Shown here piece by piece: positions 25,947-33,650 of a stretch of DNA of 39,099 nt (positions within the stretch are counted from its first letter, which is position 1; each line of letters starts with the position of its first letter). The notes beneath the pieces are model-generated. The model searched no databases. It worked only from the letters and a program-made list of their open reading frames with translations, and was not told the DNA's origin. The position numbers and the translations under genes are program-made. Source of the stretch: Clostridium sp. (GTDB taxonomy: Bacteria > Bacillota > Clostridia > Lachnospirales > Lachnospiraceae); the NCBI GenBank assembly GCA_023667695.1, contig JAMOZY010000004.1:110317-149415 (forward strand). The letters run 5' to 3'.

Positions 25947-26603
25947 TTAAAAAAATGGTATCAGGCTTTCATACAAACTACAGATATCACTCATCAGGGG
26001 CGGAATTCCTGCATTCTTTTCCCCCTTTATCAGCTTTCTTTGTTCGTAAAAATGCTTCAGCCACAGCTTTTCATAGTATTCCTTTAATTCTTTCTTCCGT
26101 TTTTCCCTGGCTTCTATGTAACTGTCATCCTTCACCTTATTCCGAAATTCATCTGAACCGGAGGACCAGCTGGATGCCCGGTACTCTTTATCAGTAGCAC
26201 CTATGGTAATAACGGAATCCACCTGATGAATAAAGCTTCCTGTTGTATCCCGCCGAATTAGTTCCATCATCTGTTTCCGGTATTCCGGCTCTTCTTTCAT
26301 CCGTTCCCAGCCCTTGTCTGTAATATTGATTGCCAGATGGTCGATGGTCGACGTTTTCGGAATGGCTGCAACCTCTTTCCAGAATTCCCTTTGGAACAAT
26401 TCCATTTCCTGTTCCTTCGTTAATTGTATGTCTTCCTGCATCTCTTTTTCTTCCGCTTTCGGAACCCCTTGCACAGCTTCTATTCCTTTTGGGCCCCAAA
26501 TACTGCTAAAATCATAAGGATTCCCTTTTTCAGTTTCCTGCCCCTGCCGATAGATAAAATTCTGAACATATGCATTTGATACATCTGCTAATCCAAAACT
26601 CAT
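25947..26603 (-). CDS. Array protein D, DUF6033-like relative
   Basis: 218 residues. The N-terminal part (MSFGLADVSNAYVQNFIYRQ) is followed by an acidic helical segment (48-80), the core DHLAINITDKGWERMKEEPE YRKQMMELI (88-116), the motif IGATDKEYRASSW (134-146) shared with protein B, and a charged helical tail (155-200) ending in a hydrophobic stretch. GGAGG lies 6 bases before the ATG. It lies between E (49-base gap) and C (108-base gap). Unknown function. Confidence 0.55.
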   Translation of the reverse strand: MSFGLADVSNAYVQNFIYRQGQETEKGNPYDFSSIWGPKGIEAVQGVPKAEEKEMQEDIQLTKEQEMELFQREFWKEVAAIPKTSTIDHLAINITDKGWERMKEEPEYRKQMMELIRRDTTGSFIHQVDSVITIGATDKEYRASSWSSGSDEFRNKVKDDSYIEAREKRKKELKEYYEKLWLKHFYEQRKLIKGEKNAGIPPLMSDICSLYESLIPFF

Positions 26604-26652
26604 ATTCCGCCTCCATAACTTTTCTTTCGGTCAAACCACTGCTTTTCTATCC

Positions 26653-28002
26653 CTACATAAGCATGTTAATGCTAAAGGAATCAAAGGCTTCCTCCTCCGA
26701 ACCGGAATCTGCATTGGATATCTCACCCATTCTCTGCTGTGCCTTCTGAATCAGCGCTTTCACCTTTGCCACTTCATTTTCATCACACATACCCGTCTGC
26801 AATCCATTCTCACAATCGGACAAATCACCATTTAACAATCCCATGACCATCCTTAATTGTGCCGGATTCTTGGCTGCCGCAATCTGGCGCAAACGCTTTC
26901 CTTCATTTACGGCTACCTTACCGCCCCAGGTCTCACTTTCCATGTTGCCATCCTCATCAATTTTAATCTTCATTCCCTGAAAGCCTTCTACATTCTCCTC
27001 GGCATGCCGCACCATATCATCCGCATCTCCAAGCAGTTTTTCTAACTCTGTACGCTTTTCCTTGTCCTGAAAGCATTTCCTCAAATAGCTGCTTGATATG
27101 GTAACAATTCCTTTATTATAGGCATCATACTTGCCTTGCAGATACTGTATATATTCCCGGATATCCTTAAATTCCTTCTCTGAATCCGAAGAAGTCTCCT
27201 CTGGGACAATGTCCTCTGCACTCTGATATTTCATCCCTGTGCTTCGATAGCGCATATCATCATAAAGCTGTTCCAGTTCTGCTTCCTTTTTTGCTTTCCG
27301 CTTTTCCGCGCGTTTTTCTTCCTGCTTTTTCTTTAGCCGCTTCGCCGTCAGCTTTGCAGCATTTGCTTTTCTGGCCTTTGCCGCAGATTTTGCCGGGTCT
27401 GCATTGTCATACAGAAAGCTCATACTCCTCACCTGCGGATGGGAGGAAGAGGTTGATATGCTGTGGTCTGAAGTACAGCTTCCCCGATAGGGGATACCGT
27501 CTGCACCTGCATATTTCCCATTGCTTTCCGCCAAAGAGAATACGCTGCCCGTCAGATGTGCAGTTACATTTCTGCCATCGCTGTATTGCAGGGTATAGCC
27601 ATTCTTTCCCTGAAGCTCACTGTCCATCAGACCATATACTTTGGCACGATAGGCGGAATCCGATGCCATTTTCTTCATCTGGCTGTTATCAATATATAAA
27701 TAGAACTTACCCGGTGTCACATCTCTCGGTTCCGAGGATGTCAGAGTGTACTCCGGAAATAACTCCTGGATTTCTTTTTTTAATTCCTCCTCTGTCAGAG
27801 TACCGTCTCCCCCTTGTCTGGATATAAGGGAAGAATAATAGGATACTGCCTGTTGCTTATAGTCCTGAAAGCCCTGGTTCATATCCTCCAGATATTTGTA
27901 TACTTTATTGGGATTCCATACCGGTTTCTGAGTTTCTTTACTTTTTGAAGTATTTGTAGGCGTATTTGCATAAACACCCGCTGCTGATACGTTAAATGCC
28001 AT
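26653..28002 (-). CDS. Array protein E, long DUF6033-like relative
   Basis: 449 residues, the longest of the array. It starts MAFNVSAAGVYANTPTN; the frame opens 10 codons earlier, but AAAGGAGGAAGCAAG is directly before the ATG at 28002. The core is GKFYLYIDNSQMKKMASDSA YRAKVYGLM (98-126), followed by a strand-rich Ser/Thr stretch (150-200), a very basic helix (about 215-250, KLTAKRLKKKQEEKRAEKR) and a second half (260-440) with coiled-coil and acidic parts and no paralogue in the array. Unknown function; the C-terminal half may be an added effector part. Confidence 0.6.
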   Translation of the reverse strand: MAFNVSAAGVYANTPTNTSKSKETQKPVWNPNKVYKYLEDMNQGFQDYKQQAVSYYSSLISRQGGDGTLTEEELKKEIQELFPEYTLTSSEPRDVTPGKFYLYIDNSQMKKMASDSAYRAKVYGLMDSELQGKNGYTLQYSDGRNVTAHLTGSVFSLAESNGKYAGADGIPYRGSCTSDHSISTSSSHPQVRSMSFLYDNADPAKSAAKARKANAAKLTAKRLKKKQEEKRAEKRKAKKEAELEQLYDDMRYRSTGMKYQSAEDIVPEETSSDSEKEFKDIREYIQYLQGKYDAYNKGIVTISSSYLRKCFQDKEKRTELEKLLGDADDMVRHAEENVEGFQGMKIKIDEDGNMESETWGGKVAVNEGKRLRQIAAAKNPAQLRMVMGLLNGDLSDCENGLQTGMCDENEVAKVKALIQKAQQRMGEISNADSGSEEEAFDSFSINMLM

Positions 28003-28052
28003 CTTGCTTCCTCCTTTTCTTTTCCAATCCATGGTTCGTAAGCACCATAATG

Positions 28053-28718
28053 TCAGCTCCAGAAATCATAGCGGTTTACAAATGCAGAATAAACATCTCC
28101 TGCCGCATTATACTGGCTGGAAGCATGAATCATATTAGCCGCTGCATTATCCGAGATTCTTCCTGCCAGAAATCTCGTCTTTTCTGCAAAGCTTTCTGAA
28201 CCACTAAGAACCTTTTTCAAACTGTCTATATCTGCTTTTTTCAATTTATCCGAATCTAATTTCAGACTGCCGTCCTTCCCAATCGTAATTCCAATATCGC
28301 TCAACGCTTCCTTATTCTCGACTGCCGCCTGACTCAACATCTGTCCATAGAAATCATTTAAAGTTCCCGGGAGGGCTTGGAGCTGCTTCCTCGTATCGTT
28401 CCAGCTGGTTACCATCCCTTCTATCGTGCCATAGATTTCCTTATTCTCTCCATCCGTCTGGTAGTTATCCAATATAGAGTTCCCATTTTCCGCCGCAAAT
28501 TTCTCAGCCTGCTGTTGCAGACGGTCCGATGATTTTTTCAATTTCTCCTGCTCTTGCTTTTGAGCCACATTGGATGTGGTATTATTCTTCTGATTCAATG
28601 CCTGCAGCAGATTATTTCCTGTGCCGGATGAATTCACCTGATTCAAAAGGGTACCGCAGGTAAAGGGAATACCTGCTTTTTTCGCTGTATTATTCAGCAT
28701 TTGCGTTGTAATTCTCAT
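28053..28718 (-). CDS. Array protein F, mini axial-like (FlgL/FliD-like) protein
   Basis: 221 residues, unlike its neighbours. The first residues MRITTQMLNNTAKKAGIPFT resemble the D0 start of FlgL. The C-terminal half (SDIGITIGKDGSLKLDSDKL, then the VLSGSESFAEKTRFLAGRI segment) resembles the end of FliD. The variable domains that normally lie between are missing. It is therefore read as a short, possibly exported, axial-like protein, not a full hook-associated protein. AGGAGG lies 7 bases before the ATG; it lies 24 bases after G and 50 before E. The reading is by similarity of short segments, so it is uncertain. Confidence 0.5.
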   Translation of the reverse strand: MRITTQMLNNTAKKAGIPFTCGTLLNQVNSSGTGNNLLQALNQKNNTTSNVAQKQEQEKLKKSSDRLQQQAEKFAAENGNSILDNYQTDGENKEIYGTIEGMVTSWNDTRKQLQALPGTLNDFYGQMLSQAAVENKEALSDIGITIGKDGSLKLDSDKLKKADIDSLKKVLSGSESFAEKTRFLAGRISDNAAANMIHASSQYNAAGDVYSAFVNRYDFWS

Positions 28719-28742
28719 GATATGACCTCCTAGCTGTATACT

Positions 28743-29420
28743 CTAATTTGCGTACGCTTTATAATCCTTCCGGACAGAGGCTGCCGTATCCGACAGGCTC
28801 AACCAAGCATCTGCCCCGGCAGTCTCTGCTGTGCCTGTAAGAAATGCAGTCAGCTCCTGCTTCTGCTTTCTTGCCGCCTCTAAGCTTCGCAATTGATTTT
28901 CTCTTCTCCGCTTTGCTTTTTTCTCTTCCTTCGCCTTATTCTCAGCCTCTACTCTAGCCTTGGTTTCCGGCGACTCCTCTCCGCAAAGATAATAGGTTAC
29001 CGTTCCATCCGGATGAATGACCACACCACTGGAAATCATCCTGTGTCCCATGGCCGCCAGAAATGCCCGGGTCTGTGGAATATTATCAAAATGCTCCTGT
29101 ATCCTTTGCTCATAATAGGCTGCCTTTTGGGGATCATTTGCCATTTCCTTCAAGATATTCGGTGCTATGACTACATTCCCTGCTCCAAAGGTACCATAAC
29201 CTAATGTATCCATACTTCTTTGATCCCTGCCCACATTTTGAACCATAATCGTTCCAAAACGCTCCTCTAAATGCTTCTGGTAAGCATCCAGCCGAGACAG
29301 TTCCGTCTCCGCTGCACTCTGCAAGCTGTCAATAAAGCCTGTTCCTTCTGCGGCTGCCTTCTGCGCTTGATTCCCATGCTGCCAACCTGCTGAAATCACT
29401 CCGGCACTTGTAACATCCAT
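28743..29420 (-). CDS. Array protein G, DUF6033-like, first gene of the array
   Basis: 225 residues, starting at the ATG at 29420 (AAGGAGG 8 bases upstream; an earlier in-frame TTG lies on the ribosome spacer). The N-terminus (MDVTSAGVISAGWQHGNQ) is polar. Then AYQKHLEERFGTIMVQNVGR (46-65), the core GNVVIAPNILKEMANDPQKA AYYEQRI (81-107), the strand GVVIHPDGTVTYYL (132-145), and a basic helical tail (155-190). The order matches array protein A segment by segment. It leads the array, after a 162-base gap that holds an inverted repeat. Function unknown. Confidence 0.6.
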   Translation of the reverse strand: MDVTSAGVISAGWQHGNQAQKAAAEGTGFIDSLQSAAETELSRLDAYQKHLEERFGTIMVQNVGRDQRSMDTLGYGTFGAGNVVIAPNILKEMANDPQKAAYYEQRIQEHFDNIPQTRAFLAAMGHRMISSGVVIHPDGTVTYYLCGEESPETKARVEAENKAKEEKKAKRRRENQLRSLEAARKQKQELTAFLTGTAETAGADAWLSLSDTAASVRKDYKAYAN

Positions 29421-29487
29421 ATGCAAAACCTCCTTCTGTCATTGTAAAACTCAAGTCCGAACGAAATATAACCTGCCTTCCATTACT

Positions 29488-29537
29488 GTATCGACAGAAA
29501 TTCAAAATGTCCTGCCCAAAATGTAATGACAGGACAT
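29488..29537 (-). promoter_or_regulatory. Inverted repeat and partial sigma-28 box before the array
   Basis: ATGTCCTG and CAGGACAT (29507-29514 and 29530-29537) form a perfect 8-base inverted repeat, 15 bases apart. Downstream on the minus strand is GTCGATAC (29488-29495, 6 of 8 to the sigma-28 -10 box), but no -35 box lies at the expected place, which falls in the repeat. I infer a possible operator-controlled promoter for the array. Confidence 0.4.
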
Positions 29538-29554
29538 AGAATTGTAGTAAATAG

Positions 29555-29581
29555 AAAAAGCACTACCAATATTGATAGTGC
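29555..29581 (-). terminator. Terminator of the two-component operon
   Basis: On the minus strand GCACTA and TAGTGC pair around a 10-base loop, followed by TTTTT. It lies 8 bases after the sensor kinase stop codon, so the array needs its own promoter. Confidence 0.75.
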
Positions 29582-29588
29582 CTGGTCA

Positions 29589-31046
29589 TTATAGGCTTTG
29601 ATGAATATCTTTCTGCGCACTCTGCTGCAGCATAACGGTAATCCGAAACTGATTTCCTTTTGTTTTGATATCCAATCCGCCCAGATAACGTTCTGCTGTC
29701 TCTTTTACATTTCCAAGACCAAGGCCATGCTCCGGGCAGCCTTTCCCTTGGGTATTGGGCTTTGTCGTCCGCGGAAGTCCTTCCTCATTCCATTGTACCG
29801 CTCTGCCATCAAAAGAGTTCTCCACCTCCAGCAGAAGAAAGGAAGATTTGCGTTTGAATGCCAGCCGGATATACCGCTCCTCCGGTTTTACCTTTTGGCA
29901 GGCTTCCACTGCATTATCCAAAAGATTGTTCAAAATAATTCCCATATCAAACACCGGAATCTGATTTTCTTCTGCGTAGTAAAATTCTGCTTCAAAATTA
30001 ATTTCCAGTGCTTCTGCCATCCGGTATTTGTCATTTAGAATCACATCTGTAACCGGATTTCCGGTAGCATATTTATAATCCAGCTCCTGAATGGTTTCAT
30101 CCAGCCTTTCTATATACGAATCCACCGCCTGATATTGCTCCCCGGCCACCAAGCCCTTGATATTCATCATGTGATTCTTCATCTCATGCCGTACCTTCCG
30201 AATGCTTCCATAAAATTGCTCCGCCTCTTCCAGTCTGCGCTTTATGGCTTTCACCTGCTGCTCTTCTACAAAGCTCTGCTCCTTTTCCTTCTGAAGCTCC
30301 TGGTTTTTCTGATAGATATAAATTGCAGAAGCTTCTCCCAGATACAATAATATTGCAAGAAAAGGAAGCTTCCATAGCATTTCCTTCCTATTGTCAAATA
30401 ACAGAAATACCTCCTCATCCAGCTTTACCTGCATCAGGTCTACCACCATTTTGGTCAGCATAATTCCTACCACATTCAATATGGATAAAAAGCATACATC
30501 CTGCCATTTCATAGAAATCTCTTTTCCCATAATCCGAATAAGCAGCAAAACCATAGCCCCAAAGCAGACCCCATATAATACCAGCAACAGACACTGGCTC
30601 AGCAGCAGACGCTGATACATCTTCGCCATCCAGTCCGGCTCTTCATAGCTTAAAGTGCCAAGCAGATAATCCGCCGTTCGCTGATATAGGCTGGTCGCAA
30701 TCAAAAAGCTTAACGAATGCAGATTATAAAACAACGACAGAACAAATACCGTCCGTTCCAGCCGTTTCCCATATAGCAAATACGCATATCCAAAAATCAA
30801 AACACAAGAAAACAAATAACGGATACTGGAAGGAAAAAACAAGCCCAGCAGAAGGTTCATAAGAACCAAAACGCTCCCCATACCAATCGTCAGCCTTTTG
30901 CTCTGCATATTCGTACCACTTGCCAATGTTCGAAAAGCTGCTGTCGGATATACCGTCCGCCACAGCAATGCAAAAAACAGAATATCCACGAAAACAACTA
31001 TGGTACTTGATACATATGAAAACCATTCATATCCCGGTCCGCTCAT
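29589..31046 (-). CDS. GHKL sensor histidine kinase, AgrC-like
   Basis: Membrane sensor of 485 residues with about six to seven hydrophobic segments (10-30, 52-72, 74-92, 98-120, 148-172, 183-205, 225-248), a coiled linker, and a GHKL kinase domain. The phospho-acceptor segment is RHEMKNH (H287), the N box NNLLDNAVEA (373-382) and the G box GLGLGNVKETAE (441-452). This is the AgrC/ComD family layout, where the N-terminal membrane part binds a peptide signal. No agrB or agrD-like gene is seen nearby. Its ATG directly follows the response regulator stop (TAGATG), so the pair is coupled. Confidence 0.9.
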   Translation of the reverse strand: MSGPGYEWFSYVSSTIVVFVDILFFALLWRTVYPTAAFRTLASGTNMQSKRLTIGMGSVLVLMNLLLGLFFPSSIRYLFSCVLIFGYAYLLYGKRLERTVFVLSLFYNLHSLSFLIATSLYQRTADYLLGTLSYEEPDWMAKMYQRLLLSQCLLLVLYGVCFGAMVLLLIRIMGKEISMKWQDVCFLSILNVVGIMLTKMVVDLMQVKLDEEVFLLFDNRKEMLWKLPFLAILLYLGEASAIYIYQKNQELQKEKEQSFVEEQQVKAIKRRLEEAEQFYGSIRKVRHEMKNHMMNIKGLVAGEQYQAVDSYIERLDETIQELDYKYATGNPVTDVILNDKYRMAEALEINFEAEFYYAEENQIPVFDMGIILNNLLDNAVEACQKVKPEERYIRLAFKRKSSFLLLEVENSFDGRAVQWNEEGLPRTTKPNTQGKGCPEHGLGLGNVKETAERYLGGLDIKTKGNQFRITVMLQQSAQKDIHQSL

Positions 31047-31796
31047 CTATCTCTCCTCTGAAATATATTGTAGATATGCATTTACGAAATCGTGATATTT
31101 ATATTTTGAAACCAGAAGGCTATCCCCATTTTTCATCTGAACCTCTGTCCGGCTGTAATGAGCCACGTATTTCAAATTAATTAAATATCCTTTGTGAATT
31201 CGAAAAAAATCCGGCTGCAGCTTCTGTTCCAGATTACTGATTTTATCGTAAAACTCTATTTTTTCATCCTGCAGGCACAAAATCACCTTGCGGTTGCTGC
31301 TTTCAATGTAAAAGACATCATCTGCTAACACCTTTCGAACCTGATTTTTATTCTTTACCAGGATTTCCTTTGCTTCCGGCTGTCCACCTCCGGTCAGATA
31401 CTGATATTCCCTCAGCGCCTGTGTAAAAATCCGTTGAAACTCCGGCTCCTGAATGGGCTTTACAATATACTGAAATGCATGAACCGAAAATGCCGACTGC
31501 ATATACTCCCTGGAGCCTGTAACAAAAATCAACAGCGGCAGGCTTCCCCACACGGCTTTTTGCTGATGTTCCATATTCTCCCGAAGGGTCTTTGCTACTG
31601 CTATACCATCCATATCCTTCATTGCGATATCTAAAAACAGTATATCGATTTCAAAATTCACGGCTGCATCCTGATAGTGCAACAGGTCCTTTCCGGAAGA
31701 AAATTCCATGATATTACACTCTGTTTCCTGCCGTTCTATCAGCTTTCGAATATAGATACGATTTGCCTCTTCATCATCACAAATTGCTATACGCAA
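31047..31796 (-). CDS. LytTR response regulator
   Basis: Partner of the sensor kinase; 249 residues. Receiver domain: RIAICDDEEANR, phospho-Asp in FLDIAMKDMDGI (D56) and the conserved Lys in QYIVKPI (K113). The LytTR DNA-binding domain follows (about 145-249, with the FFRIHKGYLINLKYV and YSRTEVQMKNGDSL segments). The start is TTG at 31796, with GAGGTGA 6 bases before it; the frame extends 30 codons further but without a ribosome site. A sigma-28 promoter and a GGA-loop hairpin lie upstream, so the system is wired into the flagellar regulon. No clear LytTR direct repeat was found here. Confidence 0.9.
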   Translation of the reverse strand: MRIAICDDEEANRIYIRKLIERQETECNIMEFSSGKDLLHYQDAAVNFEIDILFLDIAMKDMDGIAVAKTLRENMEHQQKAVWGSLPLLIFVTGSREYMQSAFSVHAFQYIVKPIQEPEFQRIFTQALREYQYLTGGGQPEAKEILVKNKNQVRKVLADDVFYIESSNRKVILCLQDEKIEFYDKISNLEQKLQPDFFRIHKGYLINLKYVAHYSRTEVQMKNGDSLLVSKYKYHDFVNAYLQYISEER

Positions 31797-31821
31797 AACT
31801 CTCACCTCAAACCCCTGTCTG

Positions 31822-31851
31822 TTATATTTTGTTCCAGTCCGTACAATATAA
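31822..31851 (-). promoter_or_regulatory. Leader hairpin with GGA loop, candidate CsrA site
   Basis: TTATATTGT pairs with AC-AA-AATATAA (9 base pairs with a 2-base bulge) around the loop ACGGACTGGA, which holds two GGA, one an ANGGA. It ends 25 bases before the TTG start of the response regulator. Same placement as the hairpins before flaG and array gene A. Confidence 0.55.
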
Positions 31852-31891
31852 CTGAAAATTGCTGTTCCTCTATATACTGTAACCATATACT

Positions 31892-31918
31892 ATATCGTCA
31901 AAACCAATGGAAGGTTTT
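31892..31918 (-). promoter_or_regulatory. Sigma-28 promoter of the two-component pair
   Basis: AAAA, 15 bases, GACGATAT on the minus strand: 3 of 4 and 7 of 8 to the SigD boxes. Start near 31885, leader about 90 bases. Confidence 0.65.
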
Positions 31919-31975
31919 TTCTAAATGTTGTAACTAGATTGTTTTGTGTAGTAAATAGCATTTCCCTTAAGAACT

Positions 31976-32011
31976 AAAAACGGCGTTCCATGTCACATAA
32001 TGAAACGCCGT
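31976..32011 (-). terminator. Flagellin terminator
   Basis: On the minus strand ACGGCGTT and AACGCCGT pair as a GC-rich stem (further pairs extend inward) with TTTTT following. It lies 20 bases after the flagellin stop codon. Confidence 0.9.
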
Positions 32012-32030
32012 CTTAATATTCCTTTTATAC

Positions 32031-33560
32031 TTACTGCTGTAACAACTGTAACAGACTTTCCGGCTGTGCATTTGCCTTTGCCAGCAGATTCGTAGCGGTC
32101 TGCGTCAGCAGATTCTGCTGCGTATATTCAATAATCTGCTCTGCCATATCACTATCCATAAGCCGTGAGAAGGAACTCGTCATGCTCTCTTCCGAAATCT
32201 CCAGACTGTTTTCCGTATGCTCCAGCCGATTCTGATAGGCTCCAAGCTTGGAGCGGACCTCGGATACCTTTTTTATCGCTTCATCCACTTTCTCGGTGGC
32301 CTTTCTGGCATCCTGTCCGGACACAACATTTATGGTATCCAGACCAAGAATCTTTGGTGATACCTCCGGTATGGTAACCGTCATAGTCTCCTCCTGGTTT
32401 ACACCAATCTGGAATACCATCTGTCCGGCACTGAGAATCTCAACCTTTGCATCAAAAGCAGTTCCTCCTGTAGGCTGGCTGTTTGCCAGAGTACCTCCCA
32501 TAACCGGGTCGGTAAACTCCGTCCCGCAGGCTCCTATCTTGGATTCAAAAACCATTTCAAAACCACTGCTATCCGTTACGGTGATTTTATTACCATCACA
32601 GATTACAGCTGCCGTTGGTGAAAATCCGTCTCCCAATGCAGCCTCAACATCCGTTCCAACCGAAACACCGTCCTGAATCCCCAATAAAGCTCCCAAATCA
32701 TCATTATCACAGGAAATATCGATTTGCTGGGAAGAACCATAATAATCAGATACAATCACCAGTTGTCCGCCATTCCCAAATCCATTGGTGCTTGGCGTAT
32801 ACCCGGCATTCTCCGGTAAGCCGGCAGTGGTATCCAGGCTATCCGTTGTAAACACCTTATTACCGGTCCATTCACACAGGGACTGAAGCTTCGAATAGAC
32901 TTCTTCCGCCGTATCTCCTGCTTCAATATCTACGGATTCTCCATTGATACTAATCGTTCCTGCCTGGGCCGGGGTAATCGTGCTTCCTGCTGCCATAGCA
33001 ACAGTGCCTCCTACTGCAACAGCCTGTCTGGCATCCTGGGAAACTGTAAAGGAATATTCACCCAGATTTACCGTATCAGAAACCTCTAATGTTTTCACAC
33101 CTTTCACTACTGCACCGGTATCAATATAGCTTGCTCTTCCTAAGTCGCCATTTAACAGCTTTTTCTGATTGAAATTCGTAGAATCAGAAATTCTCTGGAT
33201 TTCATCATTCATAACATCGATTTCCGCCTGAATGGTTTCCCGGTCCTCCGGACAATTGGTATCATTCGCTGCCTTTATGGTCAGCTCCTTCATTCTCTGC
33301 AGCATTGCATGAACTTCAGTCAATGCGCCTTCTGCAGTCTCAATCACAGAAATACCATCCCCCGCATTCCGGTTTGACTGCTGCAGACACCGAATCTGCG
33401 TCCGCATTTTTTGAGAAATCGCCAGACCTGCGGAATCATCCTTTGCATGGTTAATCCGGTAGCCGGAAGATAACCGTTCAATCGCTGTGGCCATGGCATC
33501 ATGATTTTTGTTCAGTCTGTTGTTGGCAATCATCGCCGTAACATTCGTATTAATTCTCAT
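32031..33560 (-). CDS. fliC: Flagellin
   Basis: Filament subunit, 509 residues. The N-terminal D0/D1 is canonical (MRINTNVTAMIANNRLNKNH, then LSSGYRINHAKDDSAGLAIS and a LQRMKELTIKAAND segment), and the C-terminal D1/D0 is canonical (GLDTINVVSGQDARKATEKV DEAIKKV, ending NLLAKANAQPESLLQLLQQ). The middle domain (about 150-400) is extra and variable. The Arg/Leu/Glu pattern of the TLR5-binding segment (LQRMKEL, later QAEIDVMNDEI) appears kept. Six Cys residues are unusual for a flagellin. The ribosome site is GGGGTG, 5 to 6 bases before the ATG. It has a sigma-28 promoter and its own terminator, so it is monocistronic. Confidence 0.97.
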   Translation of the reverse strand: MRINTNVTAMIANNRLNKNHDAMATAIERLSSGYRINHAKDDSAGLAISQKMRTQIRCLQQSNRNAGDGISVIETAEGALTEVHAMLQRMKELTIKAANDTNCPEDRETIQAEIDVMNDEIQRISDSTNFNQKKLLNGDLGRASYIDTGAVVKGVKTLEVSDTVNLGEYSFTVSQDARQAVAVGGTVAMAAGSTITPAQAGTISINGESVDIEAGDTAEEVYSKLQSLCEWTGNKVFTTDSLDTTAGLPENAGYTPSTNGFGNGGQLVIVSDYYGSSQQIDISCDNDDLGALLGIQDGVSVGTDVEAALGDGFSPTAAVICDGNKITVTDSSGFEMVFESKIGACGTEFTDPVMGGTLANSQPTGGTAFDAKVEILSAGQMVFQIGVNQEETMTVTIPEVSPKILGLDTINVVSGQDARKATEKVDEAIKKVSEVRSKLGAYQNRLEHTENSLEISEESMTSSFSRLMDSDMAEQIIEYTQQNLLTQTATNLLAKANAQPESLLQLLQQ

Positions 33561-33603
33561 TCTTACACCCCATTTTCATAGTGAGGCACTTCATAAACCA
33601 TCA

Positions 33604-33623
33604 TCCTTGATCCGTTATTCCGA
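33604..33623 (-). promoter_or_regulatory. GGA motifs in the flagellin leader (candidate CsrA sites)
   Basis: Three GGA motifs in 20 bases of the leader RNA: TCGGA, ACGGA and AAGGA, two of them full ANGGA, 43 to 63 bases before the ATG. No strong hairpin presents them. In Bacillus CsrA binds the flagellin leader, and FliW relieves this; the same is inferred here. Confidence 0.5.
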
Positions 33624-33650
33624 TACCTGTCTTTTTGTCTTATGCAATAG

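Noticed and set aside
29427-29588. Small unannotated gene or cyclic-di-GMP riboswitch in the array leader
   Set aside because: No open frame with a ribosome site and no riboswitch core motifs; only the inverted repeat and terminator are supported.
31800-31890. Possible LytTR direct repeats (CAGT motifs) before the response regulator
   Set aside because: The two CAGT copies are about 25 bases apart rather than the usual 21 to 22, and the flanking bases do not match.
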